DNA of 64,000 nucleotides from Cyclospora cayetanensis (lineage: Eukaryota; Apicomplexa; Conoidasida; Eucoccidiorida; Eimeriidae), in contig NW_020312325.1 of NCBI RefSeq assembly GCF_002999335.1, positions 124,001 to 188,000 of the forward strand, read 5' to 3'. Positions within the stretch are counted from its first letter, which is position 1. Each line of letters starts with the position of its first letter. Shown in pieces: positions 33,225 to 43,294 of this stretch. The notes beneath the pieces were generated by a model. It was not told where the DNA came from, made no database searches, and saw nothing but the letters and a program-made list of their open reading frames with translations. Both the position numbers and the translations under genes were made by a program.

Positions 33225-36200
33225 ATGGGAATGGCTGCTGAAGCCGGTAGTGAAGAGTTGCCATTTGAATGTTTTGGGGCCTGCTTTGTAGCGCAGATGG
33301 TGTTTTGGTGTGCTTCGCATCCGAATGAGCCTCTTAGAGTACAGCATGTAGAATGTTGCATCCCCCGTGCATTTCCCCTCATTTGCTTCTTTACTCGGGG
33401 TGTGCGCTTTTACGCTGTTTCTCTTTTATAGCTGGCACTACAAATCCCCGCCAAGAGCAACTGGCACGCTGCCCGCGACACCAAGGAACTTTTACGGTAA
33501 GGGCTGTAGATACACCGTATTTGTGTGTGTGTATATACATATATGTGTAAGTGTATATGTGTATGTATGCATGGTGTGTTTGCCTTTTTGTGTGTTTTTC
33601 CGCGTTTGTGTGTGTTTTTTTCAATCCTGTGTATTTTTGCCGGTGTGGATTTGAAGGAGTTCGAGGCTCACCCCACGCCGACTCGAGGGTTTGGCAAACA
33701 GGGGTGGCATGTGCATGTGTTGTGTGCCTTGTGCCTTGTGTCACCTGTGCAGGTCTGAGCACCGCGCATGGCAAACCTATGGGGTGTGTAAGGAGCTGGG
33801 ATTGATGCAGAGACCATGGCTGCGAGCAGTTGCTCCCGCAGATGGCTCCTCCAGTGGCGCTGTCACTTCGAAAACAAGGGTAGCGAGCTGCTGTTGCAGC
33901 ACGCGAAGCTACAGTAGCTGTTGCTGCAGCAGCAGCAACAGTTGCTGGAGCGAGCAGAACTCGATTTCCTCTTCCTCGCACGGAGCCGCCTTCCCGCGTC
34001 TGCCGCAGTTGGCTGCGGATGCTGCGTCTGCGCATCCCATCGATAGTCGGAGGAGCACCAGCAGCAAGGCAGACAGCACTGCGTCTGCTCCTGGCGTCTT
34101 CACCACTGTCAGCAGCAGCAGCGGCGGAGACGGGGAGGCAAACAACTCCGAGGATGAGGAAAGCAGCGTGGCTTCATGCGCTGAAGGAGAAGGCCGCTTG
34201 AACGAGGGGCATCGCACCACTGGCAGGCTGGCGTCTGAAGAAGGTCGAGCTGTGCCTGCTGCTGCCTCTTCTCTCTTGCGATTTCCTCGAATCTTTCCAG
34301 GCTACCACTTTCCACCACAGCCTTCGGCCGTTCCCACAGCCTTCTTCCGAAGGCCTGCACCGCAAGGCAGCAAAACATCCAATGTTGCGGAGACAGTGCC
34401 CCCCCTCGTCGTTCCCCGCTCGAGAATTCAGCTACTGCAATGCATGATTGCCGATACGGCAGCGGTGAGGGAAAGTGGTTCCTGCATCCGTCTATGTATC
34501 TATACGTCTATGTATCTACATGTACATCTATATATGTATTTGCATGCGTACAACGCATGTTTGCTCATTTTTATGCGTTTGATCGAGGCCTGTGGCTTCG
34601 GTCGTGTTGGGGCTTTTCCAGGAGTGCCGGCTGGCTCGTCTGCATGTTGCTTGCTATTTCCGTGTCTGTCGTCTCAACGCGCGTGAAAAAGCATTGCTTG
34701 CGGGGAATGGAAGGCCTAGTTTCTTTTCTGCGTGCAAGCTGTGCACTACCGCATTAGCCGCTGTGCTGTGCTGTGGCTTGCGGTGTACGTACAGTCGACG
34801 ATTCAGAGGTTCATTAGGGGCTACTTTACCCGCCTACGGTACCAGGCGGCCTTGGTGTGGCGTCGGCTGCTGCAGCAGCAGCAGCAGCGGGAGCACAGAG
34901 CTGCAACTTGCATACAGAACGCTTGGAGACGTTTGAAGGCTGTGGAGGAGCTTCTCAAGAGACGGACGATCCGGGATCTGGCCTTGCGAAGGGAGAAAGC
35001 GGCGATCAAAATTCAAGCTCTTTGGAGGATGCACGCTCAGCATTTCGTTTTCCAGACGGAGCGCTTGGTGAGCAACGCGCAGAAGTCTCTTGAGAAGATT
35101 GAACGCAGGGAGCAGGCCTTTTTTCCGCTGCGTGTCTTCTTCTCCTCACTCATGGTTGTGTATTACGCACGTACTGATGCGCCTTTGTGCAGTGTCTGTA
35201 CATATGCGGGTCTTCTTCTTCGCATGTTCTTTTTTCCTCGCATGTTCGTTCTGTCGGGCTATCTTGGAGTGTCTGTACATCTGCGTGTCTTCTTCTTCGC
35301 ATGGTCTTCTTTGCCCGTTCTTTCTTCTTCGCATGTTCGTTCTGTCGGGCTATCTTGGAGTGTCTGTACATCTGCTAGTTTTTTCTTCGCATGGTCTTCT
35401 TCTTTGCCCGTTCTTTCTTCTTCGCATGTTCGTTCTGTCGGGCTATCTTGGAGTGTCTGTACATGTGGGGGTCTTCTTCTTCGCATGGTCTTCTTTGCAT
35501 GTTCTTTTTTCCTCGCATGTTCGTTCTGTCGGGCTATCTTGGAGTGTCTGTACATCTGCGTGTCTTCTTCTTCGCATGGTCTTCTTCTTTGCATGTTCTT
35601 TCTTCTTCGCATGTTCGTTCTGTCGGGCTATCTTGCAGTGTCTGTACATCTGCGTGTCTTCTTCTTCGCATGGTCTTCTTCTTTGCATGTTCTTTCTTCT
35701 TCGCATGTTCGTTCTGTCGGGCTATCTTGGAGTGTCTGTACATCTGCTAGTCTTCTTCTTCGCATGTGCTTTCTGTCTGGCTATTTTTCCGCTCGCATTG
35801 CGCGGTTTTTGTGTGTGGAGGCCGTTGCTCTTTGCTCTGCCATAGCATAGTTTTAGCTGCTCTGGAGGCGCTTAGCGGCAAGGGTTTGTTGCTGCTACGC
35901 GGAGCAGGTGTCTGTCCCTTCGTATGGTCTTGTGGTTTCTCTGCACAGACGCAGTGCTTATTGGCAGTTCGCCGCTTAGCGGCAATCGAAATTCAAAAGG
36001 CGTGGAGAGGCGTCCTAGCGCGAAAGGTGTTAGATGAGGAGTGGGAGGCATGGGTAGTGAAGTGGGTGTGGGACAAACCGACGGCCATTGTTGAGGTAAG
36101 GGGTGTGTATATGAGTGTATGTGTGTGTCTTGTGGGGAAAGGGGTCGAGCGTCTGACTTGCAGGCGGCTTTCTTAGCCTTTTTTCTCCTTTTCGATCCCG

Positions 36201-39200
36201 CTATGGTGCCTTATTTGCTGAACGGATCGTCGATTGCATTCCGCCGCATGAGGGTGGATGCGCTGTTCTTTGTATGGGGGAACGTCTGCACAAATATTGA
36301 GTGGAACCAACACAGGGGTTGTCAAAAAAAAACTTTCGTTTGAAAAAAGGGGGGAGGAGGAGCTTATGTACGTACATGCATTGCTGCGTGACGCCTTGGC
36401 ATCCTGTTTGGGCTTTTTTTGTGTGGCCTCGCTGTCTAGGGGGCTAAGGGAAGAAATTTTATTGTACACGTCGCGAGTCATGCCGTTTGCGTCGTGGTGT
36501 GAAGCTTTGTCTGCTCTTGTCTGGCTTCAGGGTGTTTCCTTCTCGCTGGTTTTGTGTGTTTGCTGGGGCAGGTGATTGGCGATTTCTCTTCGCCTCCATG
36601 GACAAAACGCCATCTCATGTCGTATTGCCATATCCGCGAGTGCGTCTCCTGCATGCGGGGACTGCGTTCATGTGCCTTTTTCGCTGCAGACTGCATGCTT
36701 TGTTGTGCTTCTGCTTTCTGTTTTTGGAGAGGGGAGGCTCTCTGTGGGTGTCTCCATGTGCTGGCGTTTTTGGCGTTGTTGTTGGAGTCAAACACACTTC
36801 TCGGATTGACGGCAGTGCAGTGCAGGCCTAACAGCCCACATACTGTTTGTATGTATATTCTCCCTGGGGTGCTGTGTGGACTTATTATTAGTTTTGAACG
36901 ATTTTTCGATAGGCTGCCCCTTCTGCGCCATGTGCATGCACATTGTGTTTGTTTGTGTTTTTGCGATGCTGCCCCTTCTGCGCCATGTGCATGCACATTG
37001 TGTTTGTTTGTGTGCTTCTCACAGGTGCTTTGTGCTGTCGCTTCCACGTCGCCCTGGTCGGCATGAACTCAAGTTCATTGTAAATGGCCGCTACGTGTGC
37101 GATGGCAGTCAGACTGTAATTGCGGTGAGGCACCTTGCTGTTCTTACCGAGGCTGCATCACCTGCATCTCCCAGCTGCATCTCCGTGTGTTTTCTGAGAA
37201 GCGTTCTCTGCGGCCGATACGAGGGCTTGCATGGGGTCTGGGGAGGAGGAAGAGCGAAAGCCTCGTCTGCTTGGGCTGCTACTGCTGCCAGCTCTTCGAA
37301 GTAGCGGCGAAGGTTTGACTGGCTGCCTTTCGAGGTGTCAGTTGTGGCAGAGGCTGGGTAGAGAGGCAAAAGGGGGGGGCTGCAGTAAGATGCTGTCTTG
37401 GGAGTATTGCTGGCTGCTTGCTTTTGTCAGGACGGCAGCGGCCACTTCAACAATTTGATTCGGGTTCGACCCGCTGCGCCTTCACAGCGTATGCTTGTTA
37501 TGCAGCATCAGCCTTTGTTTCCACCCCTCTGTTTTGCTGCTGCTACTTACTGCTGTTGAACTCGTGGAGAAGTGCAGGGGAGGGCTTAGTATAGAGATCC
37601 AGTGTGTGTTTGTGTGTGTCTGTCTGTGTGATGTACGAGTCGATACGCGTATCATTATTATGACACGATTTTCTCGTCTGCATGGCAAAGAAAAGCGGTC
37701 TGCAGTGAAAATGAATGTTCTCGCATGTGCGTTTGGCGCTGCAGTTCGACTGATCCGACAGCGGCTGGCTGCCCTAGACCAGAAGCGGCTCTCAATGGAA
37801 CGTTCTTTGTCTTCCCCAGCCATTGGCATGATGGCGAATCACACGGCTCCTGCTCCTTTGCAGCAGCCAGAAGGAGTCTTGGGGTCGTGTAGCGCTGAGT
37901 TTCCCAGATCAGGTAGACGCATGTGCGTCCAGCAAGACTTGCTGCCGCATGAGGACGAGGAGCCAGAGGCAGTGGAAGTGGAGCAGCAGGAGGGAGAGGA
38001 GGAGGAAGAGGGAGAAGAGGCGTATCAAGAGCTCCGCGGAGTGGTACTTCGTCTCCCCGAGGACGGACTTCCCGAGGGGCCCCCCCTCTCGGGGGAGGGG
38101 GGGCCCCCCCTCTCAGACGCTGCCAGGACGTGGAATCTTGCCTCTGTCAGCGGGCGCTCAGACAGGCAGAGCAGCAGAACGGCCAGCATTCTGTCCAACA
38201 CCAGCTCCGCGACTGCTCCAGGCGATGGAGGAGGACGGGGGGGTTCTCTCGAGTTGAAGATCGCCAGTCAGACGGCAGGCTACAAGCTGGAGCGGAGCGA
38301 GAGAGACTCTCCTCCTGCCTTCATTCGCCCGGAGGAGCATCATTGGGCTTCCAGTCTGCATGACGAGCTTCATTTCTTGGTGAGAAGGGATGAAGTCTTG
38401 GCAGACCCCGGTGCGCAGCAAGACGCAGCGGTGGGGGCAGTGGGATGTTCGGACGCTGCGCAAGACGGAGTGGGCTCGCACAGTTTCTGCTCACGAACGT
38501 CTTCCAAGAAGCATGCAGAGGCGGCTTCAGACAGAGAGGCCCCCCTCTGTGTGCCTTCGGCGAGGGAGGCAGATGGAAGGTTGGGGTTTCCAACAGTTCC
38601 GGCACCATCAGCAGCACTAGCATCTGCACCACAAAAATACCCACCATCCCTACCACAACCCCCATTCTCGGCAGTTCCTCTTTTGGAAACGCAGGTAAAC
38701 GGACGTCAGCGTCAAGCAGAGCATGCGGGCGAGGCTGTAGATGCTGCCATGGCCGCATCGCCCTCTGGAGCAGCTTTCCTCGCGCGAAGAAGAATCCTTG
38801 ACATGGGAGTGGCAGACGGTGGAGCTGCTCGTGGTGGTCGGGGGGAGAGTTTGTCGGACGAGAACGCCGGTCGTGCCTCTGCACAGCGACATCAGCAGAA
38901 AAAACAACATCAAGGCCAAAAAAGACATCCCCAAGCGGCAAAGGCTCATCAACGCACAGGGAGAGAGGGGCCTCTTGACGAGAACCTCGGCTCGGGGGGG
39001 GGGGATCGCTGCTCCGCTGCCAACGCCTTCGTAGCAGCCGAATCAGCCCCCTTCAAGCGAGGAGGAGTGGCAGCAGAAGCGGACACACGCCGCAGAAGTG
39101 CAGAGGGCTCTAGAGAGCATTTGGATAGCAAGACGGAAGGCAGTCGGAAGCATAGAGGGCGGGGTGGCCGACAGCGAGGCTCCGACAGTCGCGTCGCCAA

Positions 39201-39222
39201 GGATCCCTCTGGATTCAACTAG
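33225..39222 (+). CDS. IQ-motif protein with CBM48 starch/glycogen-binding domain
   Basis: Nine-exon model: 33225-33338, 33432-33496, 33753-34464, 34795-35067, 35949-36095, 36572-36639, 37025-37124, 37431-37488 and 37745-39222. All phases agree; about 1004 residues. The start is uncertain: a cag/ATG acceptor sits at 33,224 and the frame stays open to an ATG at 33,033. After a Ser-rich part come IQ motifs (calmodulin or light-chain sites): AASTIQRFIRGYFTRLRY across the exon 3/4 junction, TCIQNAWRRL, IKIQALWRM and IEIQKAWRGVLARKV (to about 415). A CBM48/AMPK-beta-type domain follows at 438-505: VIGDFSSPPW, RPGRHELKFIVNGRYVCDG and GHFNNLIRV. Equivalents of the sugar-contacting Trp (W447), Lys (K476) and Asn (N500/501) are kept; a second Trp is Tyr (Y483). 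The 490-residue tail is disordered with an acidic run. It may link calcium signalling to amylopectin granules (inference). Confidence 0.78.
33520..33580. repeat. GT/AT-rich microsatellite in intron 2 of the IQ/CBM48 gene
   Basis: Alternating GTGTGT, GTATATAC and GTATGTAT steps follow the exon ending at 33,496. It creates spurious Val/Cys/Tyr-rich frames. Confidence 0.8.
35180..35790. repeat. About 91-base minisatellite in intron 4 of the IQ/CBM48 gene
   Basis: Six full copies and a partial one of a unit containing TTCTGTCGGGCTATCTTGGA and several TTCTTCGCATG blocks. Spacing between the TCGGGCTATC landmarks is about 90-95 bases. It lies between the donor gtgagc at 35,068 and the acceptor at 35,948. 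Both strands stay open through it: a hydrophobic Phe/Ser/Cys-rich frame on plus and a Lys/Arg/Glu-rich frame on minus. Confidence 0.9.
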
Positions 39223-40687
39223 CCATCCAGCTAGCTTTGCGCTTCTTCTGGTAGTCGTATGGATAGACATGCGTGTAGGATTAGCGATAAATCATATAGT
39301 GTGTATTGACTGCACTGTCCAAACGTAGCAGTGAGCTCAACCCACTTGTACAGACGCTGGTGCAGTTGCCATCGTAGGGGCAGCAGCATCCAATGCAATT
39401 TACCACAGCGTTCGCTCCGTGTGCCTCCAATTAGATGTTCTGGGAGCCACAGAGTTTATCGCGGCAGCCCCTCTGCAGCAATGCATGCCGCAGAGCGGCG
39501 CATTTTCGTATTCTTTGCTTTTCCTGGTCAGTTTGGCTATGCGGGTTATATTTGGGAGCTTAGGGAGCTCCAGCACATTATCTCATCCTTCAGCGAGTCA
39601 GTGGACGCGTGCGGTTGCTGGCGGATGTGTGCTGCTAGCCAACTGGCTAGTCAGCGCTTTTCTGCCTGCATTGAGGGTGGATGGCTAGTGTAGTTGCTTG
39701 CTTGCTGAGCAGCCGGTTCTAGTTGTGGCGCCGTGTACTGGTCAGACATCTACTGCCCTTTAGGAGGGCCCTGGGTTGGAGCGTGCGCCATAGAGCCAGA
39801 GAGCAAGCTTTTGGCCAACTGGTTACAGGGATGTTTATGTGTTTCTGCGTTCAAATCGTATTCTACACGAAGGGTGAATGCGTGCTGCTCAGTTGGAGGG
39901 AGCTGCTAAACCTTTCCACATAGCGGTTCCAGGGTGTACGTACACCAGGAGCACGCATTTTTGTTCGATCTTTAGGGGGCGAAATCACGCCAGCAGCAGA
40001 AGCAGATACAGTACTCACAGCATGCGATGCCTTTTTGATGCGATGAGCTGCGCTGCGTGTAACGCTCCATATAAAGTGTTCGCAGGGAGACACTTATACC
40101 CCCATGCCCAGTACAAACTTAATTGAACGCGGAATTTATTCCTAACTCTGTAGTTCCTGCCTGCGTTCATGGCGGCTCGTGACGGAAGGGTGGAGGAACT
40201 CAGGGTGCACATAGGTGCACCCTCTATCCTCTCAGATCATTCATAGCTAATTGTACATTGCCTCCAACAAGCACATTCATACATACACACACAACATTGC
40301 GTCGTGTTGTATCGAGCTAGCAAAGCTCTCAAAATCAACGAATATACGACCAGGCAGCCAACTAGTCAGTTCTTTGCCAACGCTTGTTAGATGAACATGT
40401 AATGGAGCATGAGAGCGCGTGTAGCATAACCCCCCACATTTTCCCCCCTATTTCAAAACAAGCTTATTCATGTTAATTTGCCTACCTATCAGCACTCCCC
40501 CGACAAGCTGGAATGCGAAGAACAGTGCGAATGAAAAACAACGAATGCGCGTCCATCAACCGCTATACTGTAATAGAAGGGAAGAAAGGCATCAAACTAG
40601 CGAACAACAAAAGCGAGACCAAACCCACACGGCCGTTACAGCGCAGTGGCTCTCTACCGATGGCGCGCTGATGTGTGGGAGCCTCCT
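39223..40687. other. Intergenic island of dispersed repeats
   Basis: No gene recognised after the IQ/CBM48 stop codon. An inverted member of the 17.7 kb repeat family lies at 39,990-40,230. Confidence 0.5.
39990..40230 (-). repeat. Dispersed repeat family member (copy B, inverted)
   Basis: The minus strand reads GGGGGTATAAGTGTCTCCCT and could encode GYKCLPANTLYGALH, close to GDKCFPRETLNGALH at 42.0 kb. With copy C it forms an inverted pair around the retroelement fragment at 40.7-41.8 kb. Confidence 0.55.
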
Positions 40688-41255
40688 GTCACGATAAAGC
40701 AGAAGAGAAATAAAGTTTGTAGGGGACTCTTAAACATACTAGTTCAGCAGTGCCTCCACACCCCGTAGGGCAATGCCTGCATGCACATACAGCTGAAACA
40801 TGCCGCAATGTCTATTATCAAACTCTAAGAGAGCCGCAAGGGAAACGTGCAGAGAAACCTAGCTGAGAATATTCGCGCATAAATGTGCTTGTAGAGGGCA
40901 CCTTGACAATAATATTCAGGGGCTTTTCAAACAAAAATCCATGGATGAAGGGACCTGCTTTAGACAGAGCAAGTGCCAGGTCGGACACGTATCCAGAAAC
41001 TTGTGAAAAACCGTCGATGGTCATTAGCACTTTGATCCGCACCTAGTCACACATTCCCCGTCAGATTGCGAAGCCCAAGTGCTTTTATGTCAGCCAGTAC
41101 GGCTCGCTTCGCTCATCCCACTTCATTTGAAAGTCTTTTCCAGTGTTTCCTGGGTGCTCAACATTCCTTAAAAACACCAGTTGTGCCGCTTTCTGTGGAT
41201 CATTCGCCCCCACAGGGTTGCTTTGCCTGCGCAGTAAACCCCGCGAACAGCTAGT
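40688..41255 (-). mobile_element. Retroelement fragment, shared block copy 2
   Basis: Near-identical partner of 28,228-28,805. The same minus-strand frame is kept, reading VLMTIDGFSQVSGYVSDLAL. It lies directly downstream of a gag remnant, so the reverse transcriptase seen in the other copy is missing here, probably deleted. Confidence 0.6.
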
Positions 41256-41279
41256 GCGTTATATAGTGACTAAGGCGCT

Positions 41280-41800
41280 GCCCAGCTTTCGAGCACTTGA
41301 CGTGGCACTTCCGGCGGACCTGAGATAAACCGCTAATATAGGAGCTGGTCGTTCACGTCGAGACTTTTGCGAAGCAAATCTCCATGCTTCTCAAGGTAGC
41401 GACCTATTGTTTGATTCTCCTACATAAGCTTTGTCAATCATCCAAACGCTCGTTGAGCTGTCTCGGCATGAGCCGATAAGTCAGGGCTTGGATGCAGGCT
41501 TGCACTGTAGCAGTGCCTGTGTACAGGCGACTCTCTCTGCATGGATAGAGCCATCATTGCGTCGCCTTACGTTTCAATACACATGCCGCGAGTAGCACTT
41601 GTTTCGTCTTATCTAGAACGTAGAAAGCGAGGTACCTGTTTATCCAGCTGATGCAATCTTCCACTATCTGCCCAAAATGGTCGAAGCTACCTCTCAATGT
41701 TTCCACAAAACTATTGAACTCCAGCTGCGAATTCGTAACAAAGTCCCCATTGGTAGTCTGTGTGAAAATACTCATTATTACAGAACACCGCAATCTGCAT
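41280..41800 (-). pseudogene. Decayed retrotransposon gag, second copy
   Basis: Frame 41,793-41,554 contains DCISWINRYLAFYVLDKTKQ followed by LLAACVLKRKATQ, the same layout as the gag remnant at 31 kb. After a stop and frame change it continues QTIGRYLEKHGDLLRKSLD and YQRFISGPPEVPRQVLESW, matching the capsid C-terminal region. Stops and frameshifts make it non-functional. Confidence 0.7.
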
Positions 41801-41864
41801 ACAATAAAACGTAACAGTTGCGCTATATATATAATACGTCTAACCAGGTGTGAATACTAGGAGT

Positions 41865-42110
41865 GCTTAGAGGCCACAGCTACGCACACCCTAGCTGTCC
41901 CTCACCCCTACTGTCGGGAACTCTGAGGGTCCTGCACAGAAGAAGACGATATTTTTTTTTTTACTCGATGGCTTTCTATTCAGTTTGCGTTGAGTCTGGG
42001 GATAAGTGTTTTCCTAGGGAGACCTTAAATGGGGCGTTGCACTTGCTAGCACTGCATGGCTCGATGCAGTTGCTTCTTGCTCAACCACTGGCTGTAAATT
42101 CACGGCCTCT
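41865..42110 (+). repeat. Dispersed repeat family member (copy C)
   Basis: Starts AGGAGTGCTTAG and contains GACCTTAAATGGGGCGTTGC. It is similar to 17,745-17,990 and inverted relative to 39,990-40,230. Confidence 0.55.
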
Positions 42111-43294
42111 CCTGCCCGCGACACCCAGACCTCTAGGCGTTATGGGGAAAGGGACTTGTAAGTTCCTTGAAGTTGCGCCGACTGAGCACTCTGAGTATCC
42201 ACAGCTGGATGGACACGGAAACTAGGGTACACACAGAGCAATGCGTCTTCCTTTGTCGAGCTAACAGTGCGCTGCAATGAATGCAGCATTCGAACAGACA
42301 AACCAAAAAGCCCCTTGTACATCAATTGTTAGCGAATATGAACTATCTAGTAGACAGAGTTGATGTGCACCGTAATCCGCTACATATTGTACCAAGCTCA
42401 CACTGCTCAGTAGATGGTAAGATGTACGAACAGACAAACGAGAAAACCAGTCCTTTGCCGACTTGGAAATCAAATATAGCCAGTGGACTAGAAAGTGTAG
42501 GAATGTAGGTGAGGCCGGAACACCTAGGCATGCAGAACAATGCAGAGCAAGCCAAGGTTGTGCTGCTAAGAAGGATACAGCAAGAAGTTTAGGTTCCGAG
42601 TTGTTGGATATTCAGCGAGGAGGTGTATGCCCGGCTGGGGGAGAAAGCGATGCATGGAATGGGGATGCATAACTTGCCTCAAGAGCCATTTTACTAATGG
42701 CATTATGAATTCAGGGGGCGTGTACATCCATACGCACATAAAGAGGCAGACAAATCGGCCATTTTCGTCTGTGTGCATGCCAGTCTCCGGCATGTGTTCT
42801 TGTGTTTTTTTTTTCAGTTACATGAAAGTTCCAGAAGTTCCCCTAATTCGATGCACACAGAGAGGCTTGGAAAGCGATGACGGCGCACGATGTTGGTTCT
42901 GATTATGGTATCTGCTTGAGACGTCCAGTGAGCAGCTCTCCCTTCGGCAAGTGCACGAGTGGCCCCTCAAGCACGACGCCTAGAGAGGAGCAAGCCCACA
43001 CGCTTGTTTCGCTGAGTGCAATCCGTAGTTTGAGAGTTTAAACGCCCTAAGAATGCGGTTTTTGTAAGCGTATGTGTGCTGCAGTGGTAGGGGCTTTTCT
43101 GTTGGGGGGCCTTCCAGGGGGGTTTGCTGAGGGCCCCCCACCGTCACCACCAGTTTCTCGAGCTGCTTCCTCTGCACACGTAGGTTGTGTCTTTGCTTGC
43201 GGAATTGGGCATTTAAGGCCTTGAAGCTAAAAAGTGAGAGATTCGCATTGAGACGCAGCACAGAAGGAGGGCTGTCCGTACACCACACCGCAAA
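42111..43294. other. Intergenic, upstream of the NASP-like gene
   Basis: No gene recognised. Near 43,105-43,140 two G/C runs (GGGGGGCC ... GGCCCCCC) could form an 8-bp stem about 155 bases before the NASP start codon. Confidence 0.45.

Noticed and set aside
33391..34035. Minus-strand 214-codon frame
   Set aside because: Antisense to IQ/CBM48 exons and a GT/AT microsatellite; its Ala/Thr/His runs come from repeats.
35090..35845. Long plus-strand frame (251 codons) with repeated hydrophobic segments
   Set aside because: It lies in the ~91-base minisatellite between a good donor (gtgagc at 35,068) and the next IQ exon. Repeat units of suitable length keep frames open by themselves.
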